Notes: a model not told the origin generated them from the letters alone. Shown: positions 1 to 10,571, counted from the stretch's first letter. The stretch is DNA of 64,000 nt from Eisenbergiella porci (GCF_009696275.1 NZ_VUMI01000005.1:62001-126000), one strand, 5' to 3'. Translations and numbers: made by a program.

Positions 1-488
1 TAGATAATCTGGAAAAAAGCAGCCTGTTTGCGGTGTGCAGGGAGCTGGAGCGTTCTTTCTCCAGCCAGGAATATGCCAATGGGCTTTATCAGAAGGTGCT
101 TTTTCTGGAGTTTATGATATGGCTGAACCGGGCGCTGATTAACAATCATGCGAATTATCTTGAAAATGAAGTGTCCAACGAAAAGATTGCGGCTATTGTG
201 GATTATATCAATGCTCATTTGAAGGATGAAATTACTGTGGATGGCCTGGCAGAGCATTTTTTTGTCAGCAGGTCTTATCTGATGCATCTGTTCAAAGCGG
301 AAACCGGATATTCCATCGGTTCCTACATCAGTGAAAAGCGTCTGCTGCTGGCGAAAACACAGATTCAGAATGGAATGAGCGTTACGGAAGCATGCTATGC
401 ATGCGGTTTTAAGGATTATTCCACTTTTTCCAGGGCGTTTAAGAAAAAGTTCCAGACCACGCCAAAGCATTCTGGTAAGATTATCTGA
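1..488 (+). CDS. AraC-family transcriptional regulator, 5' end outside window
   Basis: The frame is already open at the left edge, so the true start and the sensing domain lie outside; about 162 residues are visible. The last 100 residues form the AraC/XylS DNA-binding domain with two helix-turn-helix motifs: one around DGLAEHFFVSRSYLMHL and one around EACYACGFKDYSTFSRAFKK, followed by the usual F-x-x-x-P tail (FQTTPKHSG). Proteins of this family bind promoter DNA through this domain. Ligand and target genes cannot be told from what is seen. It converges on the minus-strand rsfS operon. Confidence 0.85.
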   Translation, partial: DNLEKSSLFAVCRELERSFSSQEYANGLYQKVLFLEFMIWLNRALINNHANYLENEVSNEKIAAIVDYINAHLKDEITVDGLAEHFFVSRSYLMHLFKAETGYSIGSYISEKRLLLAKTQIQNGMSVTEACYACGFKDYSTFSRAFKKKFQTTPKHSGKII

Positions 489-583
489 ACAGCTCTGTGA
501 AATTATGAATCGAAGGAATCCATGAATCGCCGCAATCATTTCGCAGACAGGTAATTTGCCGGGCTTTCGCCAACTAACGGGGA

Positions 584-943
584 TTAATTGAAATCTTCCC
601 GTGCAATTCTTTTTCCGTCTCTCCATATTCTTTCAAGATCGTAGAAAAGACGGTTTTCACGGTCGAAAACGTGGACGATAATATCGCCGTAATCCATGAG
701 TATCCAGTTGGCGGTGTCATAGCCTTCAATTTGTTTCGGGCTGTAGCCGGCACGGCCCAGCTTTTCTTCCACGCTGTCCGTAAGGGCCTGGATCTGGCTG
801 CGGTTGCTGCCGCTGGCAATCAGAAAATAATCTGCCAGAACGGATACTTCGCTGATGTCAATAATGCTGATGTCTTCCGCTTTCTTATCTTCCAGGGCTG
901 TAATAGCCAGTCTGGTCATTTCCTTGGAACGTGAATCTGTCAT
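584..943 (-). CDS. rsfS: Ribosomal silencing factor RsfS
   Basis: 119 residues, the normal length for RsfS/Iojap. Family landmarks include ISEVSVLADYFLIASG near residues 30-45, with the Asp-Tyr-Phe core, and YDTANWILMDYGDIIVHVF near 75-93. RsfS binds L14 on the 50S subunit and blocks subunit joining when nutrients are low. It is the last gene of the rplU-prp-rpmA-obgE-yhbY-nadD-yqeK-rsfS run, and the yqeK-rsfS neighbourhood is conserved in Firmicutes. It starts 9 nt after yqeK ends and should share its transcript. Confidence 0.95.
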   Translation of the reverse strand: MTDSRSKEMTRLAITALEDKKAEDISIIDISEVSVLADYFLIASGSNRSQIQALTDSVEEKLGRAGYSPKQIEGYDTANWILMDYGDIIVHVFDRENRLFYDLERIWRDGKRIAREDFN

Positions 944-952
944 AAAAGTACC

Positions 953-1585
953 TTACCTTTCCGTATTTTGTTCTCTCAGTGATTTATAGTAATCATAGGT
1001 CTGACGGGTGGCTTCATCTATTTCCATCTTGGATGCGGTCAAATAATCAAGCGTATCCCCGAGTATCCGGAACAGACAGTCGTCCAAATCCGTGAAGGCA
1101 AGCCTGCGTACCTCCGGCAGTCCAGGAGCCTGGCTGCGGCCAGGTTCGATATAATCCGCAATGTAAATAATTTTATCCATAACGGTCATATCAGGGCGGC
1201 CTGTTGTATGGTAGGTGATGGCATCCAGGATTTCCCGATCGGAAATGCCGTATTTCTTCTGTGCAAGATAGCTTCCCACCTTTGCATGGAGGAGGAAAGG
1301 ATTCTTCTCCTCAGCGGCATTGATTGGAATATTGTTTTTCCGGCAGATGTCCACTCTCTTCTCATTTGTCAGATTTTTGGCGCAGTCATGAAGGAGTCCC
1401 GCCGTCTGCGCTTTGTGCACATTCTGTCCGTAACGCATGGCCAGGGCGGCCGCTGTATAGGCGACGCCCAGCGTGTGCTCATATCTTTTTTCTTCCAGGG
1501 CCTTACTTATGGCCTTTCGTAAAGCAATGATTTCCTGATTTTCTTTGGGACGCTTTGCATCGGAATGTTTTGCTTCTTTATTCAT
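953..1585 (-). CDS. yqeK: YqeK-type HD hydrolase (symmetrical Ap4A hydrolase)
   Basis: 210 residues with an HD-domain metal site: His37 in YEHTLGV, His66-Asp67 in LLHDCAK, His100 in LLHAKVG, His126 in ITYHTTG and Asp144 in IYIADYIEPG. YqeK proteins split diadenosine tetraphosphate symmetrically into two ADP. The start is supported by an AGGAG box 7 nt upstream. It overlaps nadD by 8 nt, which suggests translational coupling. In some bacteria the two are fused, so a shared role in adenine-nucleotide/NAD metabolism is plausible but inferred. Confidence 0.92.
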   Translation of the reverse strand: MNKEAKHSDAKRPKENQEIIALRKAISKALEEKRYEHTLGVAYTAAALAMRYGQNVHKAQTAGLLHDCAKNLTNEKRVDICRKNNIPINAAEEKNPFLLHAKVGSYLAQKKYGISDREILDAITYHTTGRPDMTVMDKIIYIADYIEPGRSQAPGLPEVRRLAFTDLDDCLFRILGDTLDYLTASKMEIDEATRQTYDYYKSLREQNTER

Positions 1586-2270
1586 GTCTGTTCTCCTGCG
1601 AAGCCGGGACTGTTAAATCCCGGTAAAGATTATTTTTTTCAATATATTCCCGGACGCTTTCATGGACAAGATAGCGGATGGAACGTTCCTCACGGACCCG
1701 TCTGCGGATATCCGAGGAGGAAATATCTATATTCCCAATAGGTACCAGATGGATCTCGGCCTTAAATTTATCCTTCAGCTGCCCGGCCTTTTCCAGAAGC
1801 TCTTTTATATCACGGCCCTCACGCACCGCCGCAAGAATAACGGCCTTCTGAAAAATAATTTCAGGATCCTTCCAGCTTTCCATCTGGAACAGGCTGTCGG
1901 CTCCCAAAATAAAATAATAATCAGTTTCAGGATTCTCTTCCCCCAGCTGTTCCAGCGTCTGACAGGTATAGGTATAGCCGCCCCGGTCAATTTCCATGGA
2001 GGACAGGGAAAAATGCGGATTATCCGCAATGGACAGCCGCGTCATATGCAGCCTTGTGGCGCCGTCCAGAATTTCCGTCTGATCCTTCATATAAGAACAG
2101 CCGCTGGGAATAAAAAGAATTTCATCCAGCGAAAACATGGAGTAGGCATTTTCTGCCAGGAGCAGATGCCCCATATGCACGGGATTGAAGGTTCCTCCCA
2201 TAATGCCCACTCTTCTGTGCCTTTTTTCTCCTTCTAAGGAGTGTGACTCCTGGTCTTTGCCTGTATTCAT
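1578..2270 (-). CDS. nadD: Nicotinate-nucleotide adenylyltransferase NadD
   Basis: Transfers AMP to nicotinate mononucleotide in NAD synthesis. The nucleotidyltransferase motif GGTFNPVHMGHL and the late ISSSDIRRRV motif, which binds the ATP phosphates, are both present. I chose the ATG at 2270 because a GGAGG box lies 8 nt upstream; a second ATG at 2285 is upstream of that box and lacks its own. The product is 230 residues, with about 20 residues before the first strand, slightly longer than most NadD. It overlaps yqeK by 8 nt. Confidence 0.93.
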   Translation of the reverse strand: MNTGKDQESHSLEGEKRHRRVGIMGGTFNPVHMGHLLLAENAYSMFSLDEILFIPSGCSYMKDQTEILDGATRLHMTRLSIADNPHFSLSSMEIDRGGYTYTCQTLEQLGEENPETDYYFILGADSLFQMESWKDPEIIFQKAVILAAVREGRDIKELLEKAGQLKDKFKAEIHLVPIGNIDISSSDIRRRVREERSIRYLVHESVREYIEKNNLYRDLTVPASQENRHE

Positions 2271-2305
2271 GAGGGATTCCTCCATTCAGACAGTTTTTCC
2301 TCTTA

Positions 2306-2596
2306 CTATTTGGGAAGCTCGATCTTTTTATGTTCCTTGCTTTCCTTGTAAAGGACGATTTTTTTACCGATGACCTGAACTACCTGGGATTTTGTCCGTT
2401 CTGCCACGGTAGCGGCGATTTCGTTCGGATCATCAAAACAGTTCTTTAAAACGGCGATCTTAATCAGCTCCCGTTTGTTAAAAGCCTCCGAAATAGCTTC
2501 TGTCACTTCCGGAGTCAGGCTCCCCTTTCCAATCTGGAAAATTGGTTCCAGACTGCTGGCAAGGCTTTTGAGATAGGCTCTCTGTTTGCTTGTCAT
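2306..2596 (-). CDS. yhbY: YhbY/CRS1 RNA-binding protein
   Basis: 96 residues, one KH-like CRM domain. The GxxG-type loop IGKGSLTP and the central KNCFDDPNEIA region match the YhbY family, which binds pre-50S particles and helps ribosome assembly. A GGGAGG box sits 7 nt before the ATG. It lies between obgE and nadD, as in many Firmicutes, and is surrounded by ribosome maturation genes. Confidence 0.92.
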   Translation of the reverse strand: MTSKQRAYLKSLASSLEPIFQIGKGSLTPEVTEAISEAFNKRELIKIAVLKNCFDDPNEIAATVAERTKSQVVQVIGKKIVLYKESKEHKKIELPK

Positions 2597-2617
2597 TTGT
2601 ATTCCTCCCGCGCTTGC

Positions 2618-4009
<1,392 letters not shown>

Positions 4010-4294
4010 TTATTTTTCTACAGGATAAACGGAAGCCTGCTTTTTGTCTCTTCCTTTTCTTTCGAATCTCAGTACACCGTCTACTAATGCGAATAAAGTA
4101 TCATCGCCGCCGCGTCCTACATTAACGCCGGGATGAATCTTTGTTCCACGCTGTCTGAAAAGAATGTTTCCTGCTTTAACGAACTGTCCATCAGCTCTCT
4201 TGGCGCCTAATCTCTTGGACTCGGAGTCTCTGCCGTTCTTTGTGGAACCAACTCCTTTTTTATGAGCAAAAAACTGAAGGTTCATTTTTAACAT
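4010..4294 (-). CDS. rpmA: 50S ribosomal protein L27
   Basis: 94 residues. The N-terminus reads [20 protein letters not shown]. The MNLQFF/A segment is the Firmicutes extension that the Prp protease removes so that the mature N-terminus can reach the peptidyl-transferase centre. The body ([21 protein letters not shown]) is typical L27. An AGGAGG box precedes the first ATG by 10 nt; an ATG three codons later is also possible. The gene follows prp by 5 nt. Confidence 0.97.
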   Translation of the reverse strand: MLKMNLQFFAHKKGVGSTKNGRDSESKRLGAKRADGQFVKAGNILFRQRGTKIHPGVNVGRGGDDTLFALVDGVLRFERKGRDKKQASVYPVEK

Positions 4295-4299
4295 TGGGT

Positions 4300-4629
4300 C
4301 TACACCTCCTCGAATTGAAGTTTCAGGTATTTACTACCATATTGTTCTTTCACTTCCTGCAAGCCAAGCAGCATGGAATCCATAAGGAGTGCGGTCTTCT
4401 TATTAACAGGATTGGCAAATCTGACATCAATTAAACCTTCCTCTTCATTGGTAATTACTGACATCTCCTCACCGGCTAACTGCTCGATGGAATTGATGGC
4501 GTTAATTACAAGGACGGATACGGATGCGCAGACTATATCCCTGCCTGCTGCGGCAAAACCGCTGTGGCCGATACAGGTAAACCCTGCATAGCCTCCTGTG
4601 CTTGTCTTTCTGACTAATATCTTCGTCAT
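4300..4629 (-). CDS. prp: Ribosomal-processing cysteine protease Prp
   Basis: 109 residues, matching YsxB/Prp. The catalytic dyad is visible in [18 protein letters not shown]: His22 and Cys34. Prp cuts the N-terminal extension from L27 and, in known cases, from phage proteins. Placement between rplU and rpmA is the standard Firmicutes order. The Shine-Dalgarno before its ATG is weak and the gene starts 9 nt after rplU ends, so translation may depend on rplU. The substrate motif is present in the next gene, which supports the pairing. Confidence 0.95.
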   Translation of the reverse strand: MTKILVRKTSTGGYAGFTCIGHSGFAAAGRDIVCASVSVLVINAINSIEQLAGEEMSVITNEEEGLIDVRFANPVNKKTALLMDSMLLGLQEVKEQYGSKYLKLQFEEV

Positions 4630-4638
4630 GATTTCTGA

Positions 4639-4944
4639 TTAAGCGTTGATCTTTTCAATCTTAACCTGTGTGTAGGGCTGTCTGTGACCATTTTTCTTAT
4701 GGTAACCGGTTTTTCTCTTATACTTGTAAACGATGACTTTCTTTCCTTTGCCTTCGCCTACTACAGTAGCAGAAACGGTAGCGTTAGCAACATCTTCGCC
4801 TACTTTAAGGCCGTTGTCACTCACTGCGATTACCTGGTCAAATGTAACAGCATCTCCTTCTGCTACGTTCAGTTTTTCAACCTTCAGAACGTCACCTTCG
4901 GAAACTTTATACTGCTTTCCACCTGTTGCAATAATTGCGTACAT
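4639..4944 (-). CDS. rplU: 50S ribosomal protein L21
   Basis: 101 residues from the ATG at 4944 ([18 protein letters not shown]), with an AGGAGG box right upstream. An open extension reaching 4998 runs into the leader hairpin and is not used. The C-terminus [19 protein letters not shown] is typical of L21. First gene of the ribosomal operon, behind the promoter at 5030-5058 and a leader of about 80 nt. Confidence 0.97.
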   Translation of the reverse strand: MYAIIATGGKQYKVSEGDVLKVEKLNVAEGDAVTFDQVIAVSDNGLKVGEDVANATVSATVVGEGKGKKVIVYKYKRKTGYHKKNGHRQPYTQVKIEKINA

Positions 4945-5024
4945 AGGGCACCTCCTATTTCCAAAACTCGCTAACTGCGGTGATGTCCCTGAGGACACAC
5001 TTTTACCTCGTTATGCGGCATACT
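4945..5024 (-). ncRNA. Leader of rplU mRNA, probable L21 autoregulatory leader
   Basis: About 80 nt lie between the promoter and the rplU ribosome-binding site. It contains a hairpin with arms TGTCC and GGACA around a 4-nt loop (4984-4997). Firmicutes rplU genes are known to carry an L21 leader here. I see the position and a hairpin but have not matched the full consensus, so the assignment is by context. Confidence 0.5.
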
Positions 5025-5029
5025 CATAT

Positions 5030-5058
5030 ATAATAGCATCGAGCCGGACAGGTGTCAA
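5030..5058 (-). promoter_or_regulatory. Sigma-A promoter of the rplU operon
   Basis: On the minus strand TTGACA (5053-5058), a 17-nt spacer and TATTAT (5030-5035). This is near consensus and well placed for a strong ribosomal protein promoter. Confidence 0.85.
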
Positions 5059-5143
5059 CAAAAAATACGAAAAATTTGCCATAAATTTTTTGCCATGAAT
5101 CTGATAATATCCATAACGGTTCTGATGAGAGAGCTTTCATAAA

Positions 5144-5791
5144 TTACCCAAAAAGGTAAATGGTAATCTCCTGCGCATGAAAAGTATCGCCTTCCCAGAA
5201 GCCGTTCATTATCAAGCTGCGGCCGACCTCCAGATCCGCCTGGGTTCCCGGCGTGTTTGTCGAAGTGATTCCTCCGTCAGAAGAGCTGCAAATGGTAAAA
5301 ACAGTCTGAGCATTATATTCGATATTAAGAAGCGTCTTGTCTTCATCGGAAGAATAAGCGAGCATTGATCCATCGTCCAATGTTTCCTTAAAAATCTGAT
5401 TCACCACAAAGCTGCCGGTCCCGATGGTTTCAATATAGCCTGACAATTCGATGAGGTCATTGCCTTTGTCCGAAGCCTGTCCTTCTGTCTGCCCGCCGTC
5501 TTTGCCGGCATCATCAGCGGATGTATTCTTTGAAGCATTTCCTGAAGCAGGGGCATTACTGCTTTCCAGTATGTCTGTATCTGACTGGCTGCTGTTTTCT
5601 GCAGCGGAAGGGGTTTCAACTTCACCGGGCCGGGAAGAAGGCGCGCCGCTCTCCTGCGTTGCCTGTGAAGGGGAGGAATTCTCCTGTCCGGATTGGGAAG
5701 GACTGCCGCAGGCAGCCAGAATGGCCGCGCACAGAAGGATTGCGCACAGGCACCCTGAGATTCTTTTCGTTTTTCTGTCTTGTTTTTTCAT
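5144..5791 (-). CDS. Putative lipoprotein, Ser/Gly-rich
   Basis: 215 residues from the ATG at 5791, which has an AAGGAAA box; an upstream open stretch to 5926 overlaps the next gene and is not used. The N-terminus KKQDRKTKRISG is basic, followed by a hydrophobic stretch and the lipobox LAAC, so the protein should be lipidated on that Cys and held on the outer face of the membrane. Residues from about 30 to 110 are Ser/Gln/Gly/Asp-rich linker. The last 90 residues look folded, with alternating strands (YIETIGTGSFVVNQIF, FHAQEITIYLFG). I do not recognise a named domain. It follows the Nudix gene by 118 nt. Confidence 0.8.
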   Translation of the reverse strand: MKKQDRKTKRISGCLCAILLCAAILAACGSPSQSGQENSSPSQATQESGAPSSRPGEVETPSAAENSSQSDTDILESSNAPASGNASKNTSADDAGKDGGQTEGQASDKGNDLIELSGYIETIGTGSFVVNQIFKETLDDGSMLAYSSDEDKTLLNIEYNAQTVFTICSSSDGGITSTNTPGTQADLEVGRSLIMNGFWEGDTFHAQEITIYLFG

Positions 5792-5909
5792 TTGCTTTTT
5801 TCCTTTCCTGTATGTAATCAGGCGGATTGCCGCCGTCAAAAAACAGGATATCAGGTTTATCTCTAAGAACCTTCTAAAGGAAATAGTAACAATACGGACG
5901 CCCGGACTG

Positions 5910-6461
5910 TTACCGGAAATGGGCAAAGAAATAGGCGGCGGTCTGGGAACGGGAGCTGAACTCCTCGGTTCTAAGCATGGCCTTCAGCTCTTCCCGGGTA
6001 TAAAGCCCGGCGGTAATTTCTTCATTGGCAGAGGTATGGTCGGAAAAAGTTCCTTCAGCTTCCAGTATTACCATGTAAGTGCTCGTATCGGAAAAACCTA
6101 CCGCAGAATAAGAGGGCGGCAGGATATCCAGGAAACGGGCGACGGTAAGGCCCGTCTCCTCATACAGCTCGCGGCGGGCGCAGTCCTCCACGCTTTCACC
6201 CTCCTGAAGCATCCCGGCGCACAGATTATATATGGATTTATTGATGCTCATACGGAACTCCCGAAGCAGGAGCATGCGTTCCTTTTGAAAAGCAATAATC
6301 GTAACGCCGCTTGCCTTCCTGCCGATATCCCGGGGAGAAGCAAGGCGGTTCCGGCTGACCAGTTCGAATACTTTTTCTTTACCGCTTTTATTCAGATAGG
6401 TAAGCTCGTAATGCTTCAGATAGGCGCCTTCATGTATATTTTTCATACGGAGCAGCCGCAT
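5910..6461 (-). CDS. Nudix hydrolase, ADP-ribose pyrophosphatase type
   Basis: 183 residues. The Nudix box GMLQEGESVEDCARRELYEETGL is complete, with the R-E-L-x-E-E catalytic core that binds Mg. About 100 residues precede the box, as in ADP-ribose/sugar-nucleotide pyrophosphatases (YqkG/NudF group). The proline 16 residues after the box (DILPPSY) also fits that subgroup. A GGAGG box lies 8 nt before the ATG. The substrate is inferred from subgroup likeness only. Confidence 0.85.
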   Translation of the reverse strand: MRLLRMKNIHEGAYLKHYELTYLNKSGKEKVFELVSRNRLASPRDIGRKASGVTIIAFQKERMLLLREFRMSINKSIYNLCAGMLQEGESVEDCARRELYEETGLTVARFLDILPPSYSAVGFSDTSTYMVILEAEGTFSDHTSANEEITAGLYTREELKAMLRTEEFSSRSQTAAYFFAHFR

Positions 6462-6520
6462 TGTTTTTTCCTCCAGCGAAAATGTTTGTAACCGGCAAGT
6501 TCAAAGCAGCCGGGAAAAAA

Positions 6521-7753
6521 CTACTGTTCCAGCTGTTCTTTTAAGGGGCGGCGGATTTTCTTCCGGGTGATTTCCACCAGGCCCAGAGGGGTCATATCAA
6601 TCAATGCCGTTTTTACCGGATCCCGTTTTAACTGTGCGGACAGGAATTCCAGCAGTTCCTGTCTGTCGTCAGCCTCCTCCATGTTTATGAAATCCACCAG
6701 GATAATTCCGGAAAGATTACGCAGGCGCAGCTGTCTGGCAATTTCCAGGGCCGCCTCCCGGTTGATCATGCGGAAGGTGTCACGAATGCCCTTCTTACCG
6801 CTGTATTTGCCTGAATTTACGTCGATAACCGTGAGGGCTTCCGTCGGTTCTATGACGAGGTAGCCGCCGGATTTGAGCCATACACGCGTTTCTGTGGCCT
6901 CCTTAAGCTTTGCAGACAGCCCGTACAGATTGGAAAGGGATACCCGGGGGTCCTCATAAAACTGCAGCCGGGACAGTTCCTCCGGGTACTGGGTTTTCAG
7001 AAAATCAGCGGTTTCCTCATATAGTTGCCTGTCATCCGTTATAATTGCATCAAACTGGTCGGTATGGGTGTCCCTTATTTCCATAAGATAAGGACTGGCA
7101 GGACGGTACAGACAGCTGTAGCAGGTACGTTTGTCGGCAACTGACAGAAGCTGGCAGGCCAGCGCAGAAAGCTTTTGGATATCGGAAACCAGCGGTTCCT
7201 TCTCCGTCAGCTCCCCGGCGTTGGTACGAATGATGAGGGAAGCATTTTTCAGGACTTCCGTCAATTCGTCTGCAGGGAGGAAATCCCTCAGCCGCTTTTT
7301 GACTGCAGTATCCAGCTTGCCTGAAAAGACCAGCCTGCCGGGAGCTTCGGAAGGAATAAGGACCGCATAACGCCCGGAAAAGGAAAGCTCCGGAGTCACC
7401 ACGGGATCCTTGGTTTTAACGGCCTCTTTTTCCACCTGGACAAGGATCTCGTCCCCGGCCAGCAGCCGTCCGTCATAGGGGCGGTTCAAAAGCCTGGGCT
7501 CCGCTCTGCCGTCCAAAGGAAGGAATGCCCGTCTGCTCTGCGTGAGATCCACAAAAGCGGCATTAATATTTTTCACCACATGGTTGATTTTCCCTACATA
7601 AATGCTGCCCAGAATGCAGGTATCGGCATCCGGGGCAGCGGGCGCGCAGGCAGCCGGCTGGTAGGCATTAACCTCCGTCAGCCGGCCTTCATTAAGGAGC
7701 AGGGACAGAATATGTCTGTCCTGTCTGAGTAAAATCAGTTTGGAATCGTTCAA
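6521..7753 (-). CDS. rng: Ribonuclease G/E family protein
   Basis: 410 residues, shorter than E. coli RNase G (489) but usual for Clostridia. An S1-like segment is seen at about 46-70 (GSIYVGKINHVVKNINAAF), then the catalytic DNase-I-like part with VIDVNSGKYSGKK and IILVDFINMEE, which carry the metal-binding aspartates. It cuts single-stranded RNA 5' of AU-rich sites and trims rRNA. The start is a TTG at 7753 that overlaps the stop of the preceding gene (TTGA) and has a GGGGGAAG box, so it is translationally coupled to the TIGR03936 gene. Order TIGR03960-TIGR03936-rng is conserved in Clostridia. Confidence 0.92.
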   Translation of the reverse strand: MNDSKLILLRQDRHILSLLLNEGRLTEVNAYQPAACAPAAPDADTCILGSIYVGKINHVVKNINAAFVDLTQSRRAFLPLDGRAEPRLLNRPYDGRLLAGDEILVQVEKEAVKTKDPVVTPELSFSGRYAVLIPSEAPGRLVFSGKLDTAVKKRLRDFLPADELTEVLKNASLIIRTNAGELTEKEPLVSDIQKLSALACQLLSVADKRTCYSCLYRPASPYLMEIRDTHTDQFDAIITDDRQLYEETADFLKTQYPEELSRLQFYEDPRVSLSNLYGLSAKLKEATETRVWLKSGGYLVIEPTEALTVIDVNSGKYSGKKGIRDTFRMINREAALEIARQLRLRNLSGIILVDFINMEEADDRQELLEFLSAQLKRDPVKTALIDMTPLGLVEITRKKIRRPLKEQLEQ

Positions 7754-8523
7754 AAATCTTCCCCCACTTCATCCAGCGGCACGAAAACGGGAGATTCCGC
7801 CGTACCGGTGTTGGTATAGGTTTCTTCCCGGACCTGCTGAAGCGCTATGGAAGGCAGTTCTTCCTCCTGCGCATAAGGCTGTCCCGCAAAGTATGGCAGC
7901 CGCTGCTGCCCGGCAAACCGCCACAGGGCGTTTATCAGCAGGGCCGGCTTGATATTGCCGCCGCTGCTGGCATCCACCAGAAATTCCAGACTGCCATCTG
8001 CCGTTATTCTGCACTCATAAATTCCGGGTCTCAGATCCATCTGAGAGGTTCCTTTTTTTGTTTCCTTGGTAACCATAATGGCAGGCTGGGCAAGAAAGTT
8101 CTCCAGACAGGAATCAAGGAAATGGAAATCAAACGCAGGATCCTTAAAGTATACAGTATATCTGGCGGCCGCCACACTGGCCATGGCATTGCCCGCATTT
8201 TCCGGCAATGCCTTCACACTGAGGATTTCAATGCCGGGAACGCTCACTTCATTCAGCCTGCGGCACATCTCTGCCGATGACATTTGCGGTTTCAGGGCAT
8301 TTTCTGCGGAAGTTTTCACCTCTATGTCCATATATTCCCCATTACTGTACATTCCTACTCCCAGCGGAGAGGCAAAGCTCATGATTTGGTGTGGGCTGTA
8401 GCCTGTGGAATAGGCCACGTCAATACCGGCCCTGCGAATCGCTTTCTGGAAAAAGCGCATCACATCCAGATGGCCGATGAATTTCATGCAGCCATATTTA
8501 GCAAATTTTACACGTACCTTCAT
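7750..8523 (-). CDS. TIGR03936/DUF2344 radical-SAM-linked protein
   Basis: 257 residues beginning KVRVKFAKYGCMKFIGHLDVMR, the signature of DUF2344 proteins that are either fused to or encoded next to TIGR03960 radical-SAM enzymes. Here they are separate genes overlapping by 4 nt (ATGA), and the gene also overlaps rng by 4 nt. Function is not established. The coupling to rng suggests an RNA-related modification, but that is inference. Confidence 0.9.
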   Translation of the reverse strand: MKVRVKFAKYGCMKFIGHLDVMRFFQKAIRRAGIDVAYSTGYSPHQIMSFASPLGVGMYSNGEYMDIEVKTSAENALKPQMSSAEMCRRLNEVSVPGIEILSVKALPENAGNAMASVAAARYTVYFKDPAFDFHFLDSCLENFLAQPAIMVTKETKKGTSQMDLRPGIYECRITADGSLEFLVDASSGGNIKPALLINALWRFAGQQRLPYFAGQPYAQEEELPSIALQQVREETYTNTGTAESPVFVPLDEVGEDF

Positions 8524-10571
8524 GCCTGCGCCCCTCCTCTCTCTTCCTGTGCCGGCGGCTGTGTTTCTCCTGCAATTTCGCCGGTGTCCTGATGCAGCTG
8601 GGCATATTCTGTCAGCGTGCGCGCTGAACCGTCTTCAATTTCCCCCTGCGCATTTCTTTCCTCAAAACAGATGCCTCCTTTAAAGCGGGAAGCACCGCAG
8701 CCCTGACACTGCTGTTTACAGTTGGGGGTTACAATTCCCTCCTGAGCACGGAGCCATTCTCTCTTCAGGAATTCCTTGGAAACACCGCAGTCAAGAAAAT
8801 CCCAGGGGAATATTTCATCCAGGCTCCTTTCCCTTGTGGTATAGAAACTGATATCAAGGCCGCATTCTTCAAAAGCCGCAAGCCAAACCTCATTTTTGAA
8901 AAATTCACTCCAGGAATCATAAAGGCAGCCTTTTTCATAGGCCTTCAGGATAACGGAGGCAATCTTTCGGTCGCCTCTGGCAAACACACCTTCCAAAACG
9001 CTTACATCGGCTTCATGCCAGTTGTATTTGATTCTTTTCTGGTTCAGCTGCTCCCTGATTGCCGTTTTCGTCAGATGGGCTTTTTCCAGGAATTCCTCCT
9101 TTGTGCTCATCTTCGCCCACTGGAAGGGGGTAAAGGGCTTGGGAATGAAGAACGATGTACTGGCCACAATCTGCACCTGTCCCGTTCTTTTTTCCCTGGG
9201 AACCGTCTCAAAGAAAAGCGCGGCAATTTTATTGGAAAGCTCGGCGATGCCGCGGATATCCTCTTCCGTCTCCGTGGGCAGGCCCAGCATAAAATACAGC
9301 TTCACTCTTGTCCAGCCGCCTTCAAAGGCCATAGCTGCACCCTTGAGGATTACCTCCTCCGTCAGGCCTTTATTGATAACATCGCGCAGTCGCTGGCTTC
9401 CGGCTTCCGGCGCGAAGGTCAGGCTGCTTTTTTTCACATCCTGTACCTTGCTCATGATATCAAGGGAAAAAGCGTCGATACGCAGGGAAGGCAGTGAAAT
9501 ATTCACCATACGTTCCCGGCAGGTATCCATAAGGAAGGTTACCAGCTCTTCCAGCATGGAATAATCGCTGGAGCTTAAGGAGCTGAGGGAAATTTCCTCC
9601 TGCCCCGTGCTTTCCAGCATATCGATGGCATACTTCTTAAGCATGTCCACATCCCGCTCCCTCACCGGGCGGTAAAGCTGCCCGGCCTGGCAGAAACGGC
9701 AGCCTCTGATACACCCCCTCTGAATTTCCAGCGTAACCCTGTCCTGGGTGATTTTGATAAAAGGAACCACAGGCTTCCTGGGGTAATAGGTATCCGTCAG
9801 ATCCATCTGGATCTGCTTGAGAATCCTGGAAGGGATTCCTTCCACATTCGGAGTAAAAGAGGCGATGGTGCCGTCTTCCTTATAGCTTACATCATAAAGA
9901 GAGGGAACATACATGCCAGGCAGCTTTGCGGCCTCAATGAGAAACTCCCTGCGGCTGTTGCCGTTTTTGCGGTATTCCTTATAGAGATCCAGAAGCTGCC
10001 GGTAGATCGTCTCTCCTTCTCCAATATAGAAAATATCAAAAAAGTCTGCGATAGGCTCCGGGTTATAGGTACAGGGACCGCCCCCGATGACGATAGGGAA
10101 GGTTTCATCCCTGTCACGGGAAAGCAGCGGAATTCCCGCCAGATCCAGGATCTGCAGAATATTGGTGTAGCACATTTCATACTGGATGGTGATGCCTAAA
10201 AAATCAAAATTTCTCACAGGCTCCTGGGATTCCAGCGCGAACAGCGGGATATGCTTTTCACGCATTATTCTGTCCAGATCCACCCACGGGGAATAGACAC
10301 GTTCACACCAGGTATCCTCCCAGCTGTTGAACATGTCATACAGGATCTGAATCCCCAGGTGGGACATGCCGATTTCGTAAACATCGGGGAAACACATGGC
10401 AAAGCGGATGTCTACCTTGTCTTTATCCTTCACAACCGCGTTTACCTCCCCGCCGATATAGCGGGCAGGCTTCTCTATATTTAACAATATTTCATCACTT
10501 AACGCTAAATTGCTCGTGATTAATTCTCTTGTATTCGTCGAAACATTGTTTTTTGTGGTTATTTTGTTCAT
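8520..10571 (-). CDS. TIGR03960 B12-binding/radical SAM protein
   Basis: 683 residues. Residues about 60-220 look like a cobalamin-binding-like fold (DVYEIGMSHLGIQILYDM), followed by the radical SAM core with the Fe-S motif CIRGCRFCQAG. Near the C-terminus CKQQCQGCGAS adds more cysteines that may hold a second cluster. The substrate is unknown. The first 25 residues are not conserved with what I know of the family; translation could also begin at a later codon, but the ATG at 10571 has an AAAGG box. It heads the operon with TIGR03936 and rng. Confidence 0.92.
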   Translation of the reverse strand: MNKITTKNNVSTNTRELITSNLALSDEILLNIEKPARYIGGEVNAVVKDKDKVDIRFAMCFPDVYEIGMSHLGIQILYDMFNSWEDTWCERVYSPWVDLDRIMREKHIPLFALESQEPVRNFDFLGITIQYEMCYTNILQILDLAGIPLLSRDRDETFPIVIGGGPCTYNPEPIADFFDIFYIGEGETIYRQLLDLYKEYRKNGNSRREFLIEAAKLPGMYVPSLYDVSYKEDGTIASFTPNVEGIPSRILKQIQMDLTDTYYPRKPVVPFIKITQDRVTLEIQRGCIRGCRFCQAGQLYRPVRERDVDMLKKYAIDMLESTGQEEISLSSLSSSDYSMLEELVTFLMDTCRERMVNISLPSLRIDAFSLDIMSKVQDVKKSSLTFAPEAGSQRLRDVINKGLTEEVILKGAAMAFEGGWTRVKLYFMLGLPTETEEDIRGIAELSNKIAALFFETVPREKRTGQVQIVASTSFFIPKPFTPFQWAKMSTKEEFLEKAHLTKTAIREQLNQKRIKYNWHEADVSVLEGVFARGDRKIASVILKAYEKGCLYDSWSEFFKNEVWLAAFEECGLDISFYTTRERSLDEIFPWDFLDCGVSKEFLKREWLRAQEGIVTPNCKQQCQGCGASRFKGGICFEERNAQGEIEDGSARTLTEYAQLHQDTGEIAGETQPPAQEERGGAQA

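Noticed and set aside
5451-6491. 346-codon plus-strand frame
   Set aside because: Antisense to the lipoprotein and Nudix genes, no coding signals of its own.
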